Positions 42,520 through 57,139 of a stretch of DNA of 64,000 bases are shown one piece after another. A program made the position numbers and the translations under genes. The DNA is from Paraoerskovia marina DSM 21750 (GTDB taxonomy: Bacteria; Actinomycetota; Actinomycetes; Actinomycetales; Cellulomonadaceae): the NCBI RefSeq assembly GCF_000701465.1, contig NZ_JNIY01000006.1, positions 1 through 64,000 on the forward strand. The letters run 5' to 3'. The notes under the pieces were generated by a model. That model saw only the letters and a list, made by a program, of their open reading frames with translations, searched no databases and was not told the DNA's origin. The stretch's first letter is position 1, and each line of letters starts with the position of its first letter.

Positions 42520-43836
42520 GTGCCTGAACCTACCTTCGCTGCCCCTGACCTGATTACCTTCGCGCGCCTGGACGAACTCGGTCTCGTCGCGGTCGGGCAG
42601 CGCCTGGAACCCGATCGGGCGGTGCTGTCCTGCCGGGTCGTGGCACGCGTGGACGACGCGTTCTGCCGCAAGTGCGGCGCCGAGGGCTTTCCTCGAGACA
42701 CTGTGACCAGGCGCCTGGCGCACTAGCCGTTCGGGTGTCGGCCGGTGACGTTGCAGGTGCGGGTTCGCCGTTACCGCTGCTCAGCCTGCAAGCGGGTGTG
42801 GCGTCAGGACACCACGGCTGTGGCCGGGCCGCTGGCGAGGCTGTCCCGGGCGGCGGTGCGGTGGGCGTTGGTCGCCCTCGTGGTGCAGCACCTGACCGTC
42901 GCGCGGGTGGCCGAGGCCCTCGCGGTCGCGTGGCATACCGCGAACGACGCCGTCCTGGCCGAAGGGCGCCGGGCCCTGATCGGCGATCGTGCCCGGTTCG
43001 ACGGCGTGGCCGTGATCGGCGTGGACGAGCCCGTGTGGCGCCAGACCCGGCGCGGCGAGAAGTACGTGACCGTGATCATCGACCTGACCCCGATCCGCGA
43101 CCAGACCGGTCCGGCGAGGCTTCTTGACATGGTCGAAGGTCGTTCCAAGAGCGCGTTCAAGACCTGGCTCGCCGCCCGCCCGAAAACCTGGCGCGACCGG
43201 GTATAGGCCGCCGCGATGGACGGCTTCACCGGCTTCAAGACCGCCGCGGCCGAGGAACTGCCCGACGCAACCGCAGTCATGGACCCGTTCCACGTCGTGC
43301 GCCTCGCCGGCGACGCCCTGGACCGGTGGGGACGCAGGGTCCAGCTCGATCTGCACGGCCACCGCGGACGAGCGAAGGACCCGCTCGACAAGGCCCGGCG
43401 AACCCTGCACCCCGGTGCCGACCTGCTCACCGACTCCCAGAAGAACCGGATCGAAGCACTCTTCGCCTCCGACGAGCACGTCGAGGTCGAGGAGACCTGG
43501 GGCGTCTACCAGCGCATGATCGCCGCCTACCGTCACCCCGACCGGGCCCAGGGCCGCACCGCGATGACCGCGGTCGTCGACTCGGTGGCCAACGGCGTGC
43601 CGGCCGCGCTCACTGAGCTCGTCACTCTCGGGCGGACCCTGACCAAGCGCGCCGCCGACGTGCTCGCGTTCTTCGACCTGCCCGGCACCAGCAACGGCCC
43701 GACAGAGGCGATCAATGGCCACCTCGAGCACCTGCGCGGCTCCGCCCTCGGCTTCCGCAACCTCACTCACTACATCGCCCGATCGCTCCTCGAGGCCGGC
43801 GGCTTCAGACCGCGACTACACCCTCAACTGCGTTAA
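42520..43836 (+). pseudogene. ISL3-family transposase with two in-frame amber codons
   Basis: One reading frame from the GTG at 42520 to 43836 encodes a full ISL3 transposase of 438 codons, interrupted only by TAG at 42724-42726 and 43204-43206. In copy 1 the matching codons are GAG (H-E-PFG and GV-E-VVAMDGF), so each stop needs a single G-to-T change. Zinc-finger motif CRKCGAEGF...CSACKRVWRQDTT, helix-turn-helix, and DDE residues in VAVIGVDEPVWRQ, PFHVVRLAGDALD and SNGPTEAINGHLEHLRGS are intact. The terminal CTAC repeat overlaps the last codons. Confidence 0.85.
43816..43834. repeat. Right terminal inverted repeat of ISL3 copy 2
   Basis: Exact reverse complement of 42417-42435; it overlaps the 3' end of the transposase frame. 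Confidence 0.85.
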
Positions 43837-43842
43837 GCCAGA

Positions 43843-43848
43843 TTAGCG
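43843..43848. repeat. Right copy of the 6-bp target duplication (TTAGCG)
   Basis: Matches 38491-38496 and marks the outer edge of the composite element within tnpB. Confidence 0.6.
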
Positions 43849-44043
43849 ACTCGGTGGAGTCGAGCTGTTGCCGCAATTCGTTGCCGTGGCTGGCGTCGGT
43901 AACGAACTTGTCGCAGGTGAGACACGCATTGCCGCGGTTGCATGTCTGCCGTGGGGGAGCTTGCACCGTCCGTTGAGGATCACGCGGTCGGCACGCTTGC
44001 CCGCCCAGCCGCTCCTACCGGTGCCCGCTTCGGGCTCAGCCAT
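43843..44043 (-). pseudogene. Tn554-type TnpB, N-terminal end fused to a C-terminal part by deletion
   Basis: The ATG at 44043 overlaps the tnpA stop. After some 25 residues the sequence jumps to the cysteine cluster near the TnpB C-terminus: NGRCKLPHG in the first frame, then after a frameshift CNRGNACLTCDKFVTDASHG and LRQQLDSTESL. Most of the recombinase core is missing, so a large internal deletion preceded or accompanied the frameshift. The frame runs into the composite element and resumes at 38496. Confidence 0.72.
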
Positions 44044-45121
44044 CGGCCCTCGCCGCCCAGCCGGCGGCGACCTCGTGCCAGTTCGCTAGCGCCGCCAACA
44101 CGGCATCGTCCGTGATGTGCCCGTTGGTGTTGGTCGTGGTCTGCACACTCCTGTGGCCGAGGCGTCGGCTGACCACGTGCAGGGGCATGCCCGCGCGCAG
44201 CAATGCCGTGGCGTGGGTGTGGCGAAACCAGTGCCGGGTCAAAGCGGCGGGCACCAGGGGCACGCGCCGCCTCGTCCGCTCGAGGTGCGCGTAGACGCTC
44301 TCGACGCGCAGTGGCCCCAACATCGGCTCCCGGTAGACGTTGCAGAAGATGTACGCCGAGTCCCAGTCGACGACGGCGGCATCCGCGCCGCGCTCGCACA
44401 GCCACCACACGTTGTCGCCGTACAAGCGATCGGCTCGGCTGCCGACGAACACCCGCTGAGAACCACTCTCGGGCCTGATCCCGTGCGGATGCGGACGAGG
44501 GACGATCTCCACGTTGGCCGTGTCCCCACGCCCCGTCGTCCAGTCTCGATGCTGAAGCGACAGGGTCGAAGGCGACCTCAGCCGCGATCAGGTCATCGAT
44601 CGCCGCCGGGCCGAGGACCGGACCGTCCCTCATCTGAGTCGGGACCCTCAACGGCGAGCGTCGGCTGCCCTTCCGACGGGCGACATGTTCGAGGAAGGGC
44701 AGGTACCGGCCGGAGCGGGCGTTGACCTGCTCGTAGAGGAAGGACGCTGCGGGGACGCCCATCGCCCCGTGGAATCGGTAGAAGCTCATCACCGGCCCAA
44801 GTCGGGCCGCGACGGTGGCGTCGGAGACCACACGCTCCGACCGTAGAGCCGAGACGCCCGCACCGATCTCGCCCGCCCGGAGGGCTCGCAAGAACGCACC
44901 GACGTCAGCAAGCACCACGGCATCCCACGCACGCTGACGGTCCTCGAGGAACGTCGCCCACATCGCCAACGCCTTGGCGTACGCGCGGACCGTGTGCTGG
45001 GAGTAGTCCGACTGGGGGTCAGCTCTCGGTAGTCCTCGACGGTTTCGATGACGCGGCGGTCCGGTCCGACGACGGTCCAGGTCGTGCCCGTCTCAGCATG
45101 AACGCGCAGGGGTGTCGCCAC
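44036..45121 (-). pseudogene. Tn554-type TnpA tyrosine recombinase, frameshifted and lacking the catalytic Tyr
   Basis: The GTG at 45121 has GGAGG five bases upstream. The start (HAETGTTWTVVGPDRRVIET) is in one frame; near 45020 it changes to TVRAYAKALAMWATFLEDRQ (the SAM-like core-binding domain), and near 44550 changes again to the catalytic domain. The last piece has ALTRHWFRHTHATALLRAGM and VVSRRLGHRSVQTTTNTNGH: R, H, R and H are kept but the family's tyrosine (NTYxH) is asparagine. Inactive by three independent lesions. First gene of a tnpABC set that once carried or formed part of this accessory block. Confidence 0.8.
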
Positions 45122-45341
45122 CGAACCTCCATCCGTCCGCTCGGAGCACACCAGGAGCGATGTATACGAATCCGACGAATGCGCCTACTCGATCCGAAAC
45201 AGCCGTACCTGATGACACTGCCGGCGACGGGCCTCCTGCCACCGGTGACCGTCCGCGGCGGACGTCTTCGGCACTCCGATCCACGTACCGGATGGCTGGG
45301 GAATCCCCTTGGCGGTGACAGTTCGAATCACGCGAATTCTG

Positions 45342-46208
45342 TCAGAACGTCGTCAGTCCCTCGGCACGGAACACGTCGCGGACGGCTTCGGTCGCGTCGG
45401 GGGTCGGCGGCTCGGTGTCACCGAGCTCGTACGTCCGGCCGAGCTCGGCCCACTTGTCGCGGGCCATCTGGTGGAACGGCAGGACCTCGACGCGCTCGAC
45501 GGTCCCGGGGCGCACCGCCTCGATCGCGGCGGCGTGCCCGGCCACGAGCTCGACGTTGCGGGGGTCGTCGGTCAGTCCCGGCACGAGCACGAACCGGACC
45601 CAGACCTTTTTGCCGAGCTCCGCGAGACGTCGACCGAAGGCGATCGTCGGAGCCAACGACCGGCTCGTCACGCGCTGGTAGGTCTCCTCGTCGCCCGCCT
45701 TGATGTCGAGGAGAACCAGGTCGACGTCGTCGAGCATCTCGTCCGAGGCGTTGGCGCCCAGGAATCCCGACGTGTCGATGCACGTGTGGACGCCCATCTC
45801 CTTGGCGCCGCGCAGGATCCGGCCGGCGAACGCCGGCTGCATGAGGACCTCGCCGCCCGAGAGCGTGATGCCGCCGTTCGTCGCGGAGAAGACGCCGCGG
45901 TACCGCTTGATCCGTGCCAGCACCTCGTCGGCGAGGACGGGGTCGCCGTCCTTCATCGCGAAGGTGTCGGGGTTGTGGCAGTACAGGCAGCGCAGGGGGC
46001 AGCCGGACAGGAACATCGTCATCCGGGTCCCTGGGCCGTCCACCGCCGTGACGAGCTCCCACGAGTGCATCGACCCGAGCTCGCCGGTCCGCATCAGTGC
46101 GAACTTCTCTGCACGCGGAACCTCTGAGGTGGACAGCCCCCGAAGCCCCGCACCCGCACGACGGCGGGTGGGGGCCTCGAGGTCGGTCGTCTCGACCTGG
46201 CAGGTCAT
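45342..46208 (-). CDS. pflA: Pyruvate formate-lyase activating enzyme
   Basis: 288 residues. The radical-SAM cluster motif is SGCPLRCLYCHNPDTF (CxxxCxxC), preceded by GSMHSWELVTAVDGPGTRMT, typical of PflA. Other features include GGEVLMQPAF for SAM binding. Using a 4Fe-4S cluster and S-adenosylmethionine it creates the glycyl radical on PflB. An N-terminal extension of about 45 residues precedes the core, so a later start cannot be excluded. It begins one base after the pflB stop and is co-transcribed with it. Confidence 0.92.
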   Translation of the reverse strand: MTCQVETTDLEAPTRRRAGAGLRGLSTSEVPRAEKFALMRTGELGSMHSWELVTAVDGPGTRMTMFLSGCPLRCLYCHNPDTFAMKDGDPVLADEVLARIKRYRGVFSATNGGITLSGGEVLMQPAFAGRILRGAKEMGVHTCIDTSGFLGANASDEMLDDVDLVLLDIKAGDEETYQRVTSRSLAPTIAFGRRLAELGKKVWVRFVLVPGLTDDPRNVELVAGHAAAIEAVRPGTVERVEVLPFHQMARDKWAELGRTYELGDTEPPTPDATEAVRDVFRAEGLTTF

Positions 46209-46209
46209 G

Positions 46210-48486
46210 TCAGACGGTGCCGTGGAAGGTCCGCGAGAGCACGTCGAGCTGCTGCTCGCGGGTGAGGCGGACGAAGTTCACGGCGTACCCGGAGACACGG
46301 ATCGTGAGCTGCGGGTACTTCTCGGGGTGTGCCATGGCGTCCTCGAGCGTCTCGCGCACCAGCACGTTGACGTTCATGTGGTAGCCACCGCCGCCGAACG
46401 AGGCGTCGAGCAGGCCGGAGAGGTTCGTGATCTGCTCCTCGCGCGTCCGGCCGAGCCCGGCGGGCACGATCGTGTTCGTGAGCGAGATCCCGTCCTGGGA
46501 CTCCTCGTACGGCAGCTTGGCCACCGACAGCGCCGAGGCGAGCATGCCGTGCGTGTCACGGCCGTTCATCGGGTTGGCTCCCGGGGAGAACGGCTCGCCG
46601 GCCCGACGGCCGTCGGGCGTGTTGCCCGTCGCCTTGCCATAGACGACGTTCGAGGTGATCGTCAGCACGGACTGCGTGGGCACCGCGTCGCGATACATCG
46701 TGTGCCGACGGATCTTCTCCATGAACGACTCGACGAGCTCGACGGCGATCGAGTCGGCGCGGTCGTCGTCGTTGCCGTAGGCGGGGTAGTCACCCTCGGT
46801 GACGTAGTCGACGACGACGCCGCGGTCGTCGAAGACCGGGGTGACGCTCGCGTACCGAATCGCGGAGAGCGAGTCGGCCGCGACGGAGAGTCCGGCGATC
46901 CCGCAGGCCATGGTGCGCAGCACGTCCTTGTCGTGCAGCGCCATCTCGAGTCGCTCGTACGCGTACTTGTCGTGCGACCAGTGGATGCAGTTGAGCGCCT
47001 CGACATAGGTCTCCGCGAGCCAGTCCATCGTCTTGTCGAAGCGCGCACGGACGTCGTCGTAGTCCAGCGGCTGCCCCTCGGGGACGGGCGCGACGGTCGG
47101 CGAGACCTGCTTGCCCGACACCTCGTCGCGACCACCGTTGATGGCGTAGAGGAGCGTCTTGGCCAGGTTGACCCGCGCCCCGAAGAACTGCATCTGCTTG
47201 CCGACGGCCATCGGTGACACGCAGCACGCGATCGCCGCGTCGTCGCCCCAGGCCGCACGGATCTCGTCGTCCGACTCGTACTGGACGGCGGAGGTGTCGA
47301 TCGAGACCTGCGAGCAGAAGTCCTTGAATCCCTGCGGCAGCTTGTCCGTCCAGAAGACGGTCATGTTCGGCTCGGGTGCCGGGCCCAGGTTGTAGAGGGT
47401 CTGGAGCATCCGGAAGGAGTTCTTGGTGACGAGCGGGCGCCCGTCCTCCCCCACGCCGCCGATCGTCTCGGTGACCCACGTCGGGTCCCCGGAGAACAGC
47501 GCGTCGTACTCGGGAGTGCGCAGGAACCGGACGATGCGCAGCTTGATCACGAAGTCGTCCATGATCTCCTGCGCCTGCTCCTCGGTGAGGACGCCGGCCG
47601 CGAGGTCGCGCTCGATGTACACGTCGAGGAAGGTCGAGGTGCGTCCGAGCGACATCGCGGCGCCGTTCTGCTCCTTGACCGCGGCGAGGAAGCCGAAGTA
47701 GAGCCACTGCACGGCCTCACGGGCGGTGGTCGCCGGGCCCGAGATGTCGTAGCCGTACGAGGCCGCCATCTCCTTGAGCTCGCCGAGCGCACGGATCTGC
47801 TCCGAGTGCTCCTCGCGCTCGCGGGCGATCTTCTCGCTGAACGGCTGGGTCTCGAGCGTGAGCTTGTCGACCTTCTTCGCGGCGATCAGCTGGTCGACGC
47901 CGTAGAGCGCGACGCGGCGGTAGTCACCGATGATCCGGCCACGGCCGTAGGCGTCGGGCAGCCCCGTGATGATGTGCGAGCTGCGTGCCGCGCGGACGTT
48001 GGGCGGGTAGACGTCGAAGACACCCTGGTTGTGCGTCTTGCGGTACTCGGTGAAGACCTTCTTGAGGTTCTGGTCCACCGGGTAGCCGTAGGTGTTGAGC
48101 GCGCCCTCGACCATGCGCCATCCGCCGTTCGGCATGATGGCGCGCTTCAGGGGGGCGTCGGTCTGCAGGCCGACGATGAGCTCCGCGGCCTCGTTGATGT
48201 AGCCGGGCTCGTGCGCGGTGATGCCGGCGGGCACGTCGTAGGAGACGTCGTAGACGCCCTTCTCGCGCTCGGCCGGGAACATCGCGCTCAGCTGGTCCCA
48301 GATACCGGTGGTCCGGGCGGTGGCGCCGGCGAGGAAGGTCCCGTCGCCCTCATACGGCGTGTAGTTCTCCTGGATGAAGTTCCTGACGTCGACCTGGTCG
48401 CACCAGGGGCCCGGAGTGAATCCGGCCCAGGCAGCGACAGGTGCGTCGTCACCGGTGGTCTGCGCAGCCTGCGAAACGCTCGTCAT
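46210..48486 (-). CDS. pflB: Formate C-acetyltransferase (pyruvate formate-lyase)
   Basis: 758 residues, full length. The catalytic cysteine pair is in [16 protein letters not shown] and the C-terminal glycyl-radical motif is [20 protein letters not shown]. It converts pyruvate and CoA to acetyl-CoA and formate without oxygen. ATG preceded by CGGAGGAGA. A Rex-type operator lies 52 bases upstream, linking expression to a high NADH/NAD ratio. Its presence with pflA indicates mixed-acid fermentation and a facultative anaerobic host, consistent with Cellulomonadaceae-like organisms. Confidence 0.95.
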   Translation of the reverse strand: MTSVSQAAQTTGDDAPVAAWAGFTPGPWCDQVDVRNFIQENYTPYEGDGTFLAGATARTTGIWDQLSAMFPAEREKGVYDVSYDVPAGITAHEPGYINEAAELIVGLQTDAPLKRAIMPNGGWRMVEGALNTYGYPVDQNLKKVFTEYRKTHNQGVFDVYPPNVRAARSSHIITGLPDAYGRGRIIGDYRRVALYGVDQLIAAKKVDKLTLETQPFSEKIAREREEHSEQIRALGELKEMAASYGYDISGPATTAREAVQWLYFGFLAAVKEQNGAAMSLGRTSTFLDVYIERDLAAGVLTEEQAQEIMDDFVIKLRIVRFLRTPEYDALFSGDPTWVTETIGGVGEDGRPLVTKNSFRMLQTLYNLGPAPEPNMTVFWTDKLPQGFKDFCSQVSIDTSAVQYESDDEIRAAWGDDAAIACCVSPMAVGKQMQFFGARVNLAKTLLYAINGGRDEVSGKQVSPTVAPVPEGQPLDYDDVRARFDKTMDWLAETYVEALNCIHWSHDKYAYERLEMALHDKDVLRTMACGIAGLSVAADSLSAIRYASVTPVFDDRGVVVDYVTEGDYPAYGNDDDRADSIAVELVESFMEKIRRHTMYRDAVPTQSVLTITSNVVYGKATGNTPDGRRAGEPFSPGANPMNGRDTHGMLASALSVAKLPYEESQDGISLTNTIVPAGLGRTREEQITNLSGLLDASFGGGGYHMNVNVLVRETLEDAMAHPEKYPQLTIRVSGYAVNFVRLTREQQLDVLSRTFHGTV

Positions 48487-48537
48487 TCGTGTCTCCTCCG
48501 TGCGGCGAGGACGGTCCGTCGTCGCCCCTTTAGGATA

Positions 48538-48555
48538 TCGTGAATGTCTTCACAA
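48538..48555. promoter_or_regulatory. Rex-like redox operator upstream of pflB
   Basis: TCGTGAATGTCTTCACAA matches the Rex consensus TTGTGAANNNNTTCACAA at 13 of 14 defined positions. It overlaps the probable pflB promoter, so Rex would block transcription until NADH rises. Confidence 0.65.
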
Positions 48556-48609
48556 GGCGCGTCAAGAATCCGTGATGTCGGAGATAGACGCGGATCACAC
48601 CGCGCGGCG

Positions 48610-50505
48610 TCAGGCTCGACCGAGCGCGCCGAGGACGTCGCGCACCACGTCACCGGCCGTCATCCGCTGTGCGTCGAGGATCTCCGACCGCTCCGCGGTG
48701 TCGAGGAACTCGTGCCCGATGCCGGCATGGACGAACCTCGAGCCCGCACCGGCCTCCGCCGACCTCTGCGCGATCGCCGCACCGACCCCGCCGTCGACCA
48801 GCCCGTCCTCGACGGTGACGACGACGTCGTGCTCCGGGACGAGCTTGACCACGGCGGGCGGCACCGGCAGCACCCACGTCGGGGCGACGACCGTCGCCGA
48901 GACGCCGTGCAGAGCCAGGGACGAGGCCGCGTCGAGCGCGACGGGCACCATCGAGCCCACGCCCACGACGAGCACGCGCGGCGCGTCCGGGTCGCCCGCG
49001 TGCCGTGCGAGCACGTCGACACCGTCGATCGTGTCGACCGCCTCGATCGGCGCGGGGATCGCACCCTTGGGGTAGCGGAGGACGGTCGGTGCGTCGTCGA
49101 CGTCCACGGCCTCGCGGAGCGCCGTGCGCAGGGTCTTCTCGTCCCGGGGCGCGGCGAGCCGCAGACCGGGGACGATGCGGAGCATCGCCATGTCCCACAT
49201 GCCGTTGTGGCTCGCCCCGTCCGAGCCGGTCACCCCGGCGCGGTCCAGGACGAACGTCACCCCCGCCCGGTGGAGGGCAACGTCGAGCAAAACCTGGTCA
49301 AAGGCTCGGTTGAGAAATGTCGCGTACACGGCAACGACCGGGTGGAGGCCGGCGAAGGCCATGCCCGCCGCGGAGGTAGCCGCGTGCTGCTCGGCGATCC
49401 CGACGTCGAACGTGCGGTCGGGGAACTCCTGGGCGAACGGAGCCAGGCCCACGGGGTGCAGCATCGCCGCCGTGATCGCGACGACGTCCTTGCGGTCGCG
49501 CCCGATCTCGACGATCTCGTCGGCGAAGACCGACGTCCACCCGAACCGCGACGGTGCCACGGGCAGCCCGGTCTCCGGGTGGATCTTGCCGACCGCGTGG
49601 AACCGGTCCGCGACGTCCTGCTCCGCCGGGCTGTACCCGCGGCCCTTCTCGGTGATCGCGTGCACGATCACCGGCTCACCGAACGCGCGTGCGGCGCGCA
49701 GCGCGCGCTCCATCGCCTCGACGTCGTGCCCGTCGACAGGACCGATGTACTTCATCCCGAGGTCCTCGAACATGCCCTGCGGGGCGACGACGTCCTTGAG
49801 GCCCTTCTTGAGCCCGTGCAGCCAGTCGTAGGCGAAGCGACCGGGGGCGCCGCCACGGGTCAGGGCACGCTTGCCCCACCCGAGGAAGGCCTCGTACCCC
49901 TGGGTGACACGCAGGGTGTCCAGGTGGTGTGCGAGGCCGCCGATCGTGGGCGAGTAGGAGCGGCCGTTGTCGTTGACCACCACGACGAGCCGGCGGTCCT
50001 GCGACTCCGCGATGTTGTTCAGCGCCTCCCAGGCCATGCCGCCCGTCAGCGCTCCGTCGCCGATGACGGCGACGACATGGCGGTCCGTCAGACCGCGCAC
50101 GACGTTGGCCTTGGCGATCCCGTCGGCCCAGCTCAGCGCGGTCGACGCGTGAGAGTTCTCCACGACGTCGTGCGCGGACTCCGCCCGGCTCGGGTAGCCC
50201 GACAGCCCGTCCTTGGACCGCAGCTCGGAGAAGTCCTGACGCCCCGTCAACAGCTTGTGCACGTAGGACTGGTGGCCCGTGTCGAAGACGAAGGTGTCGG
50301 TCGGCGAGCGGAAGACACGGTGCATCGCGACCGTCATCTCGACGACGCCGAGGTTGGGCCCCAGGTGTCCCCCGGTCCGTGAGACCGAGTCGACGAGGAA
50401 GTCCCGGATCTCCTGGGACAGCCGGACGGTCTGGGCGCTCGAGAGGCGTCGTACGTCCTCCGGCGACGTGATGCCGGCCAGCAGTGGCCCGCGACTTGAC
50501 GACAT
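48610..50505 (-). CDS. dxs: 1-deoxy-D-xylulose-5-phosphate synthase
   Basis: 631 residues from the ATG at 50505 (GGAG six bases upstream); an in-frame ATG at 50523 is the alternative. Transketolase-like thiamin enzyme: [20 protein letters not shown], the TPP motif [20 protein letters not shown], the pyrimidine-domain glutamate in [20 protein letters not shown], and the C-terminal domain with [14 protein letters not shown]. It condenses pyruvate and glyceraldehyde 3-phosphate, the first step of the non-mevalonate isoprenoid pathway. Transcribed divergently from guaB1 across a 109-base region. Confidence 0.94.
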   Translation of the reverse strand: MSSSRGPLLAGITSPEDVRRLSSAQTVRLSQEIRDFLVDSVSRTGGHLGPNLGVVEMTVAMHRVFRSPTDTFVFDTGHQSYVHKLLTGRQDFSELRSKDGLSGYPSRAESAHDVVENSHASTALSWADGIAKANVVRGLTDRHVVAVIGDGALTGGMAWEALNNIAESQDRRLVVVVNDNGRSYSPTIGGLAHHLDTLRVTQGYEAFLGWGKRALTRGGAPGRFAYDWLHGLKKGLKDVVAPQGMFEDLGMKYIGPVDGHDVEAMERALRAARAFGEPVIVHAITEKGRGYSPAEQDVADRFHAVGKIHPETGLPVAPSRFGWTSVFADEIVEIGRDRKDVVAITAAMLHPVGLAPFAQEFPDRTFDVGIAEQHAATSAAGMAFAGLHPVVAVYATFLNRAFDQVLLDVALHRAGVTFVLDRAGVTGSDGASHNGMWDMAMLRIVPGLRLAAPRDEKTLRTALREAVDVDDAPTVLRYPKGAIPAPIEAVDTIDGVDVLARHAGDPDAPRVLVVGVGSMVPVALDAASSLALHGVSATVVAPTWVLPVPPAVVKLVPEHDVVVTVEDGLVDGGVGAAIAQRSAEAGAGSRFVHAGIGHEFLDTAERSEILDAQRMTAGDVVRDVLGALGRA

Positions 50506-50532
50506 GGGTGCTCCGTTCTCCATAGCCGGACC

Positions 50533-50538
50533 ACCATA
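50533..50538 (-). promoter_or_regulatory. Probable -10 element of dxs
   Basis: TATGGT on the minus strand, 27 bases before the chosen dxs ATG, giving a short leader with a GGAG ribosome-binding site. Confidence 0.4.
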
Positions 50539-50602
50539 GGCGGTCGACCGGCCCGATGGTGACACCGCCGTGGCATGTGCGCAGTGTCACAGACCACCAC
50601 CG

Positions 50603-52758
<2,156 letters not shown>

Positions 52759-52762
52759 CGCC

Positions 52763-53674
52763 GTGGCCGACACCCCTCGCGCCGACGTCCGGATCGACAC
52801 GGACCTCGTCCGGGAGCTGCTCCGCGAGCAGCACCCGGACCTCGCCACCCTGCCCCTGCGACCCGAGACCGACGGGTGGGACAACGCGACCCTGCGCCTC
52901 GGCGACCACCTCGCGGTCCGACTGCCGCGCCGTCGTCTCTCGGCCGACCTCGTCCGCCACGAGCAGCGCTGGCTGCCGTCGATCGCTGCGCTCGTCCCCT
53001 GTCCCGTACCAGCACCGGTCCGGGTGGGCAGGCCCACGTCGTCGTTCCCGTGGGCCTGGAGCGTCGTCCCGTGGTTCGAGGGGGTGAGCGCGCTGAGCCT
53101 CGACGGCCGGAGCCGTGGTGCGGCCGCCCGACCGCTCGCCACGTTCCTCGCGGCGCTCCATACGCCCGCCCCGGCCGGTGCCCCGGAGAACCCGTACCGC
53201 GGGGTCCCGCTGACGCACCGCGACGGCGACGTGCGCCGACGGCTGGATGCCGGCGTCGTACCGCGTGCCCGCGACCTCACCCAGGTGTGGGAGGCCGCGT
53301 GCGCCGCACCGGTCGCGGACGGCCCACCGCGATGGCTCCACGGCGACCTCCACCCGGGGAACCTCGTCCTCGACACGGCGGCGCCGCACGAGCTCCGTGC
53401 GGTGATCGACTTCGGCGACGTCTGTGCGGGTGACCCGGCGACCGACCTCGCCACCGCGTGGCTCACCTTCGACCGCTCCGCGCGCGACGAGTTCCGCTCC
53501 GTCGTGACCGAGCTCTGCGACACCTCGAGGGCCACGTGGCGGCGGGCAGCGGGATGGGCGGTCGTCGTGGCCAGCGCGCTCGTCGAGAGCAGCGACGACC
53601 ACGCCGCCTACCGCCGCCTCGGGCTCGCCGCGATCGACGCCGTGCTCGACGACGCACCGCAGCTGTTCCCGTAA
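52763..53674 (+). CDS. Aminoglycoside-phosphotransferase-fold kinase
   Basis: 303 residues from a GTG four bases after the preceding stop. Protein-kinase-like APH fold: ATP-site lysine-bearing strand replaced by LAVRLPRR, Brenner motif WLHGDLHPGNLVLD and the metal-binding VIDFGDVCAGDPATDLATAW. The family includes antibiotic kinases, homoserine, choline and fructosamine kinases; the small-molecule substrate cannot be deduced. The housekeeping context (guaB1, NUDIX) argues against a dedicated resistance gene. Confidence 0.82.
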   Translation: MADTPRADVRIDTDLVRELLREQHPDLATLPLRPETDGWDNATLRLGDHLAVRLPRRRLSADLVRHEQRWLPSIAALVPCPVPAPVRVGRPTSSFPWAWSVVPWFEGVSALSLDGRSRGAAARPLATFLAALHTPAPAGAPENPYRGVPLTHRDGDVRRRLDAGVVPRARDLTQVWEAACAAPVADGPPRWLHGDLHPGNLVLDTAAPHELRAVIDFGDVCAGDPATDLATAWLTFDRSARDEFRSVVTELCDTSRATWRRAAGWAVVVASALVESSDDHAAYRRLGLAAIDAVLDDAPQLFP

Positions 53675-53748
53675 CGAACGTTCCCGATGCGGCCGTTCCT
53701 CGACCGCCCCGGTCGGCGCCCGCGGTCGATCCTCGCTACCGTCAGGAG

Positions 53749-54156
53749 ATGGCGTACGAGGCGAAGACCCGTCCGACCGACGCGGACGTCGGGCAGTTCG
53801 TGGAGACCGTCCGCTCTCCGACACGGCGCCGCGACGCCTACACGCTCCTCGACCTGCACGCGCAGATCACCGGGCTGGAGCCCGTGATGTGGGGGCCGAG
53901 CATCATCGGCTACGGCAGCCACCACTACCGGTACGCGACCGGGCACGAGGGCGACATGCCCGCGGCGGCGTTCTCGCCGCGTACCGCGGCGACGACGTTC
54001 TACCTCTACGGCCAGGACGACGACGACCACCTGCTCGCCGAGCTCGGACCGCACCGGCGTGGTGTCGGGTGCCTGTACGTGACGAACCTTGAGCGCGTGG
54101 ACATGGACGTCCTGGAGCGGCTGATCCGCCGGTCCTACGAGGCCCTGACGCCGTAG
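53749..54156 (+). CDS. DUF1801 family protein
   Basis: 135 residues, ATG preceded closely by AGGAG. Recognised as DUF1801/YdhG-like by RRRDAYTLLDLHAQITGLEP, VMWGPSIIGYGSHHYRYATG, FSPRTAATTFYLYG and RRGVGCLYVTNLERVD. Function not established; the fold resembles a small ligand-binding alpha/beta domain. Ends inside the stem of a strong terminator shared with acnA. Confidence 0.8.
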   Translation: MAYEAKTRPTDADVGQFVETVRSPTRRRDAYTLLDLHAQITGLEPVMWGPSIIGYGSHHYRYATGHEGDMPAAAFSPRTAATTFYLYGQDDDDHLLAELGPHRRGVGCLYVTNLERVDMDVLERLIRRSYEALTP

Positions 54157-54189
54157 GGGCGCCCACCGTGACGGTGGACGCCCCTACGG
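54151..54189. terminator. Bidirectional terminator between the DUF1801 gene and acnA
   Basis: CCGTAGGGGCG and CCACCGT pair with ACGGTGG and CGCCCCTACGG; only small bulges occur. It includes the DUF1801 stop codon and lies 13 bases from the acnA stop. Confidence 0.8.
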
Positions 54190-54201
54190 GACTCGGGTCG
54201 G

Positions 54202-56958
<2,757 letters not shown>

Positions 56959-57098
56959 GGTTGCTCCTTCACTGCTGGCGAGCCGCTGGCCGCGGCTCCG
57001 TGCAGGAGGTGGGCGCGGCCGGGCTCTGGGGGCTTCGACTGGCAGTGCCCGGCGGACCGGGCGCGGCGGGACTGTGTCCGCGTCCAGCATAGCGCATA

Positions 57099-57116
57099 TA
57101 TCTTGACGTCAAGATA
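57099..57116. promoter_or_regulatory. Perfect 18-bp palindrome upstream of acnA
   Basis: TATCTTGACGTCAAGATA is a perfect palindrome between acnA and the 3' end of the methyltransferase gene. It contains a TTGACG -35-like hexamer on both strands. The form suits a MarR/TetR-type dimer. It does not match the C. glutamicum AcnR site as I remember it. The regulator is not in the window. Confidence 0.65.
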
Positions 57117-57139
57117 GTTAGGCAATGCTGACCTGCCCC

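Larger units (their letters stand above)
42417..43834 (+). mobile_element. ISL3-family copy 2
   Basis: Perfect 19-bp terminal inverted repeats enclose one plus-strand transposase gene. The better preserved copy; lesions are limited to two in-frame stops. Confidence 0.85.
38497..43842. mobile_element. Composite element: two ISL3-family copies flanking an rhs toxin-immunity fragment
   Basis: Two related ISL3-type copies in the same orientation (38501-39906 and 42417-43834) enclose a minus-strand rhs fragment and its small downstream membrane gene. The unit interrupts tnpB, is bordered by TTAGCG repeats, and the outer tnpB halves are collinear when it is removed. This is the arrangement of a composite transposon that moved as one piece. 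Both transposases are now disrupted. Confidence 0.7.

Noticed and set aside
35784-43206. TAG recoding (three in-frame amber codons in the accessory block)
   Set aside because: TAG is an ordinary stop for core genes here (dinB, ppk2, the femX-like gene), and two of the three affected genes are mobile or already frameshifted.
52763-53674. Antibiotic resistance gene (aminoglycoside phosphotransferase)
   Set aside because: Only the fold is shared; the gene is coupled to housekeeping genes, and the family has many metabolic kinases.
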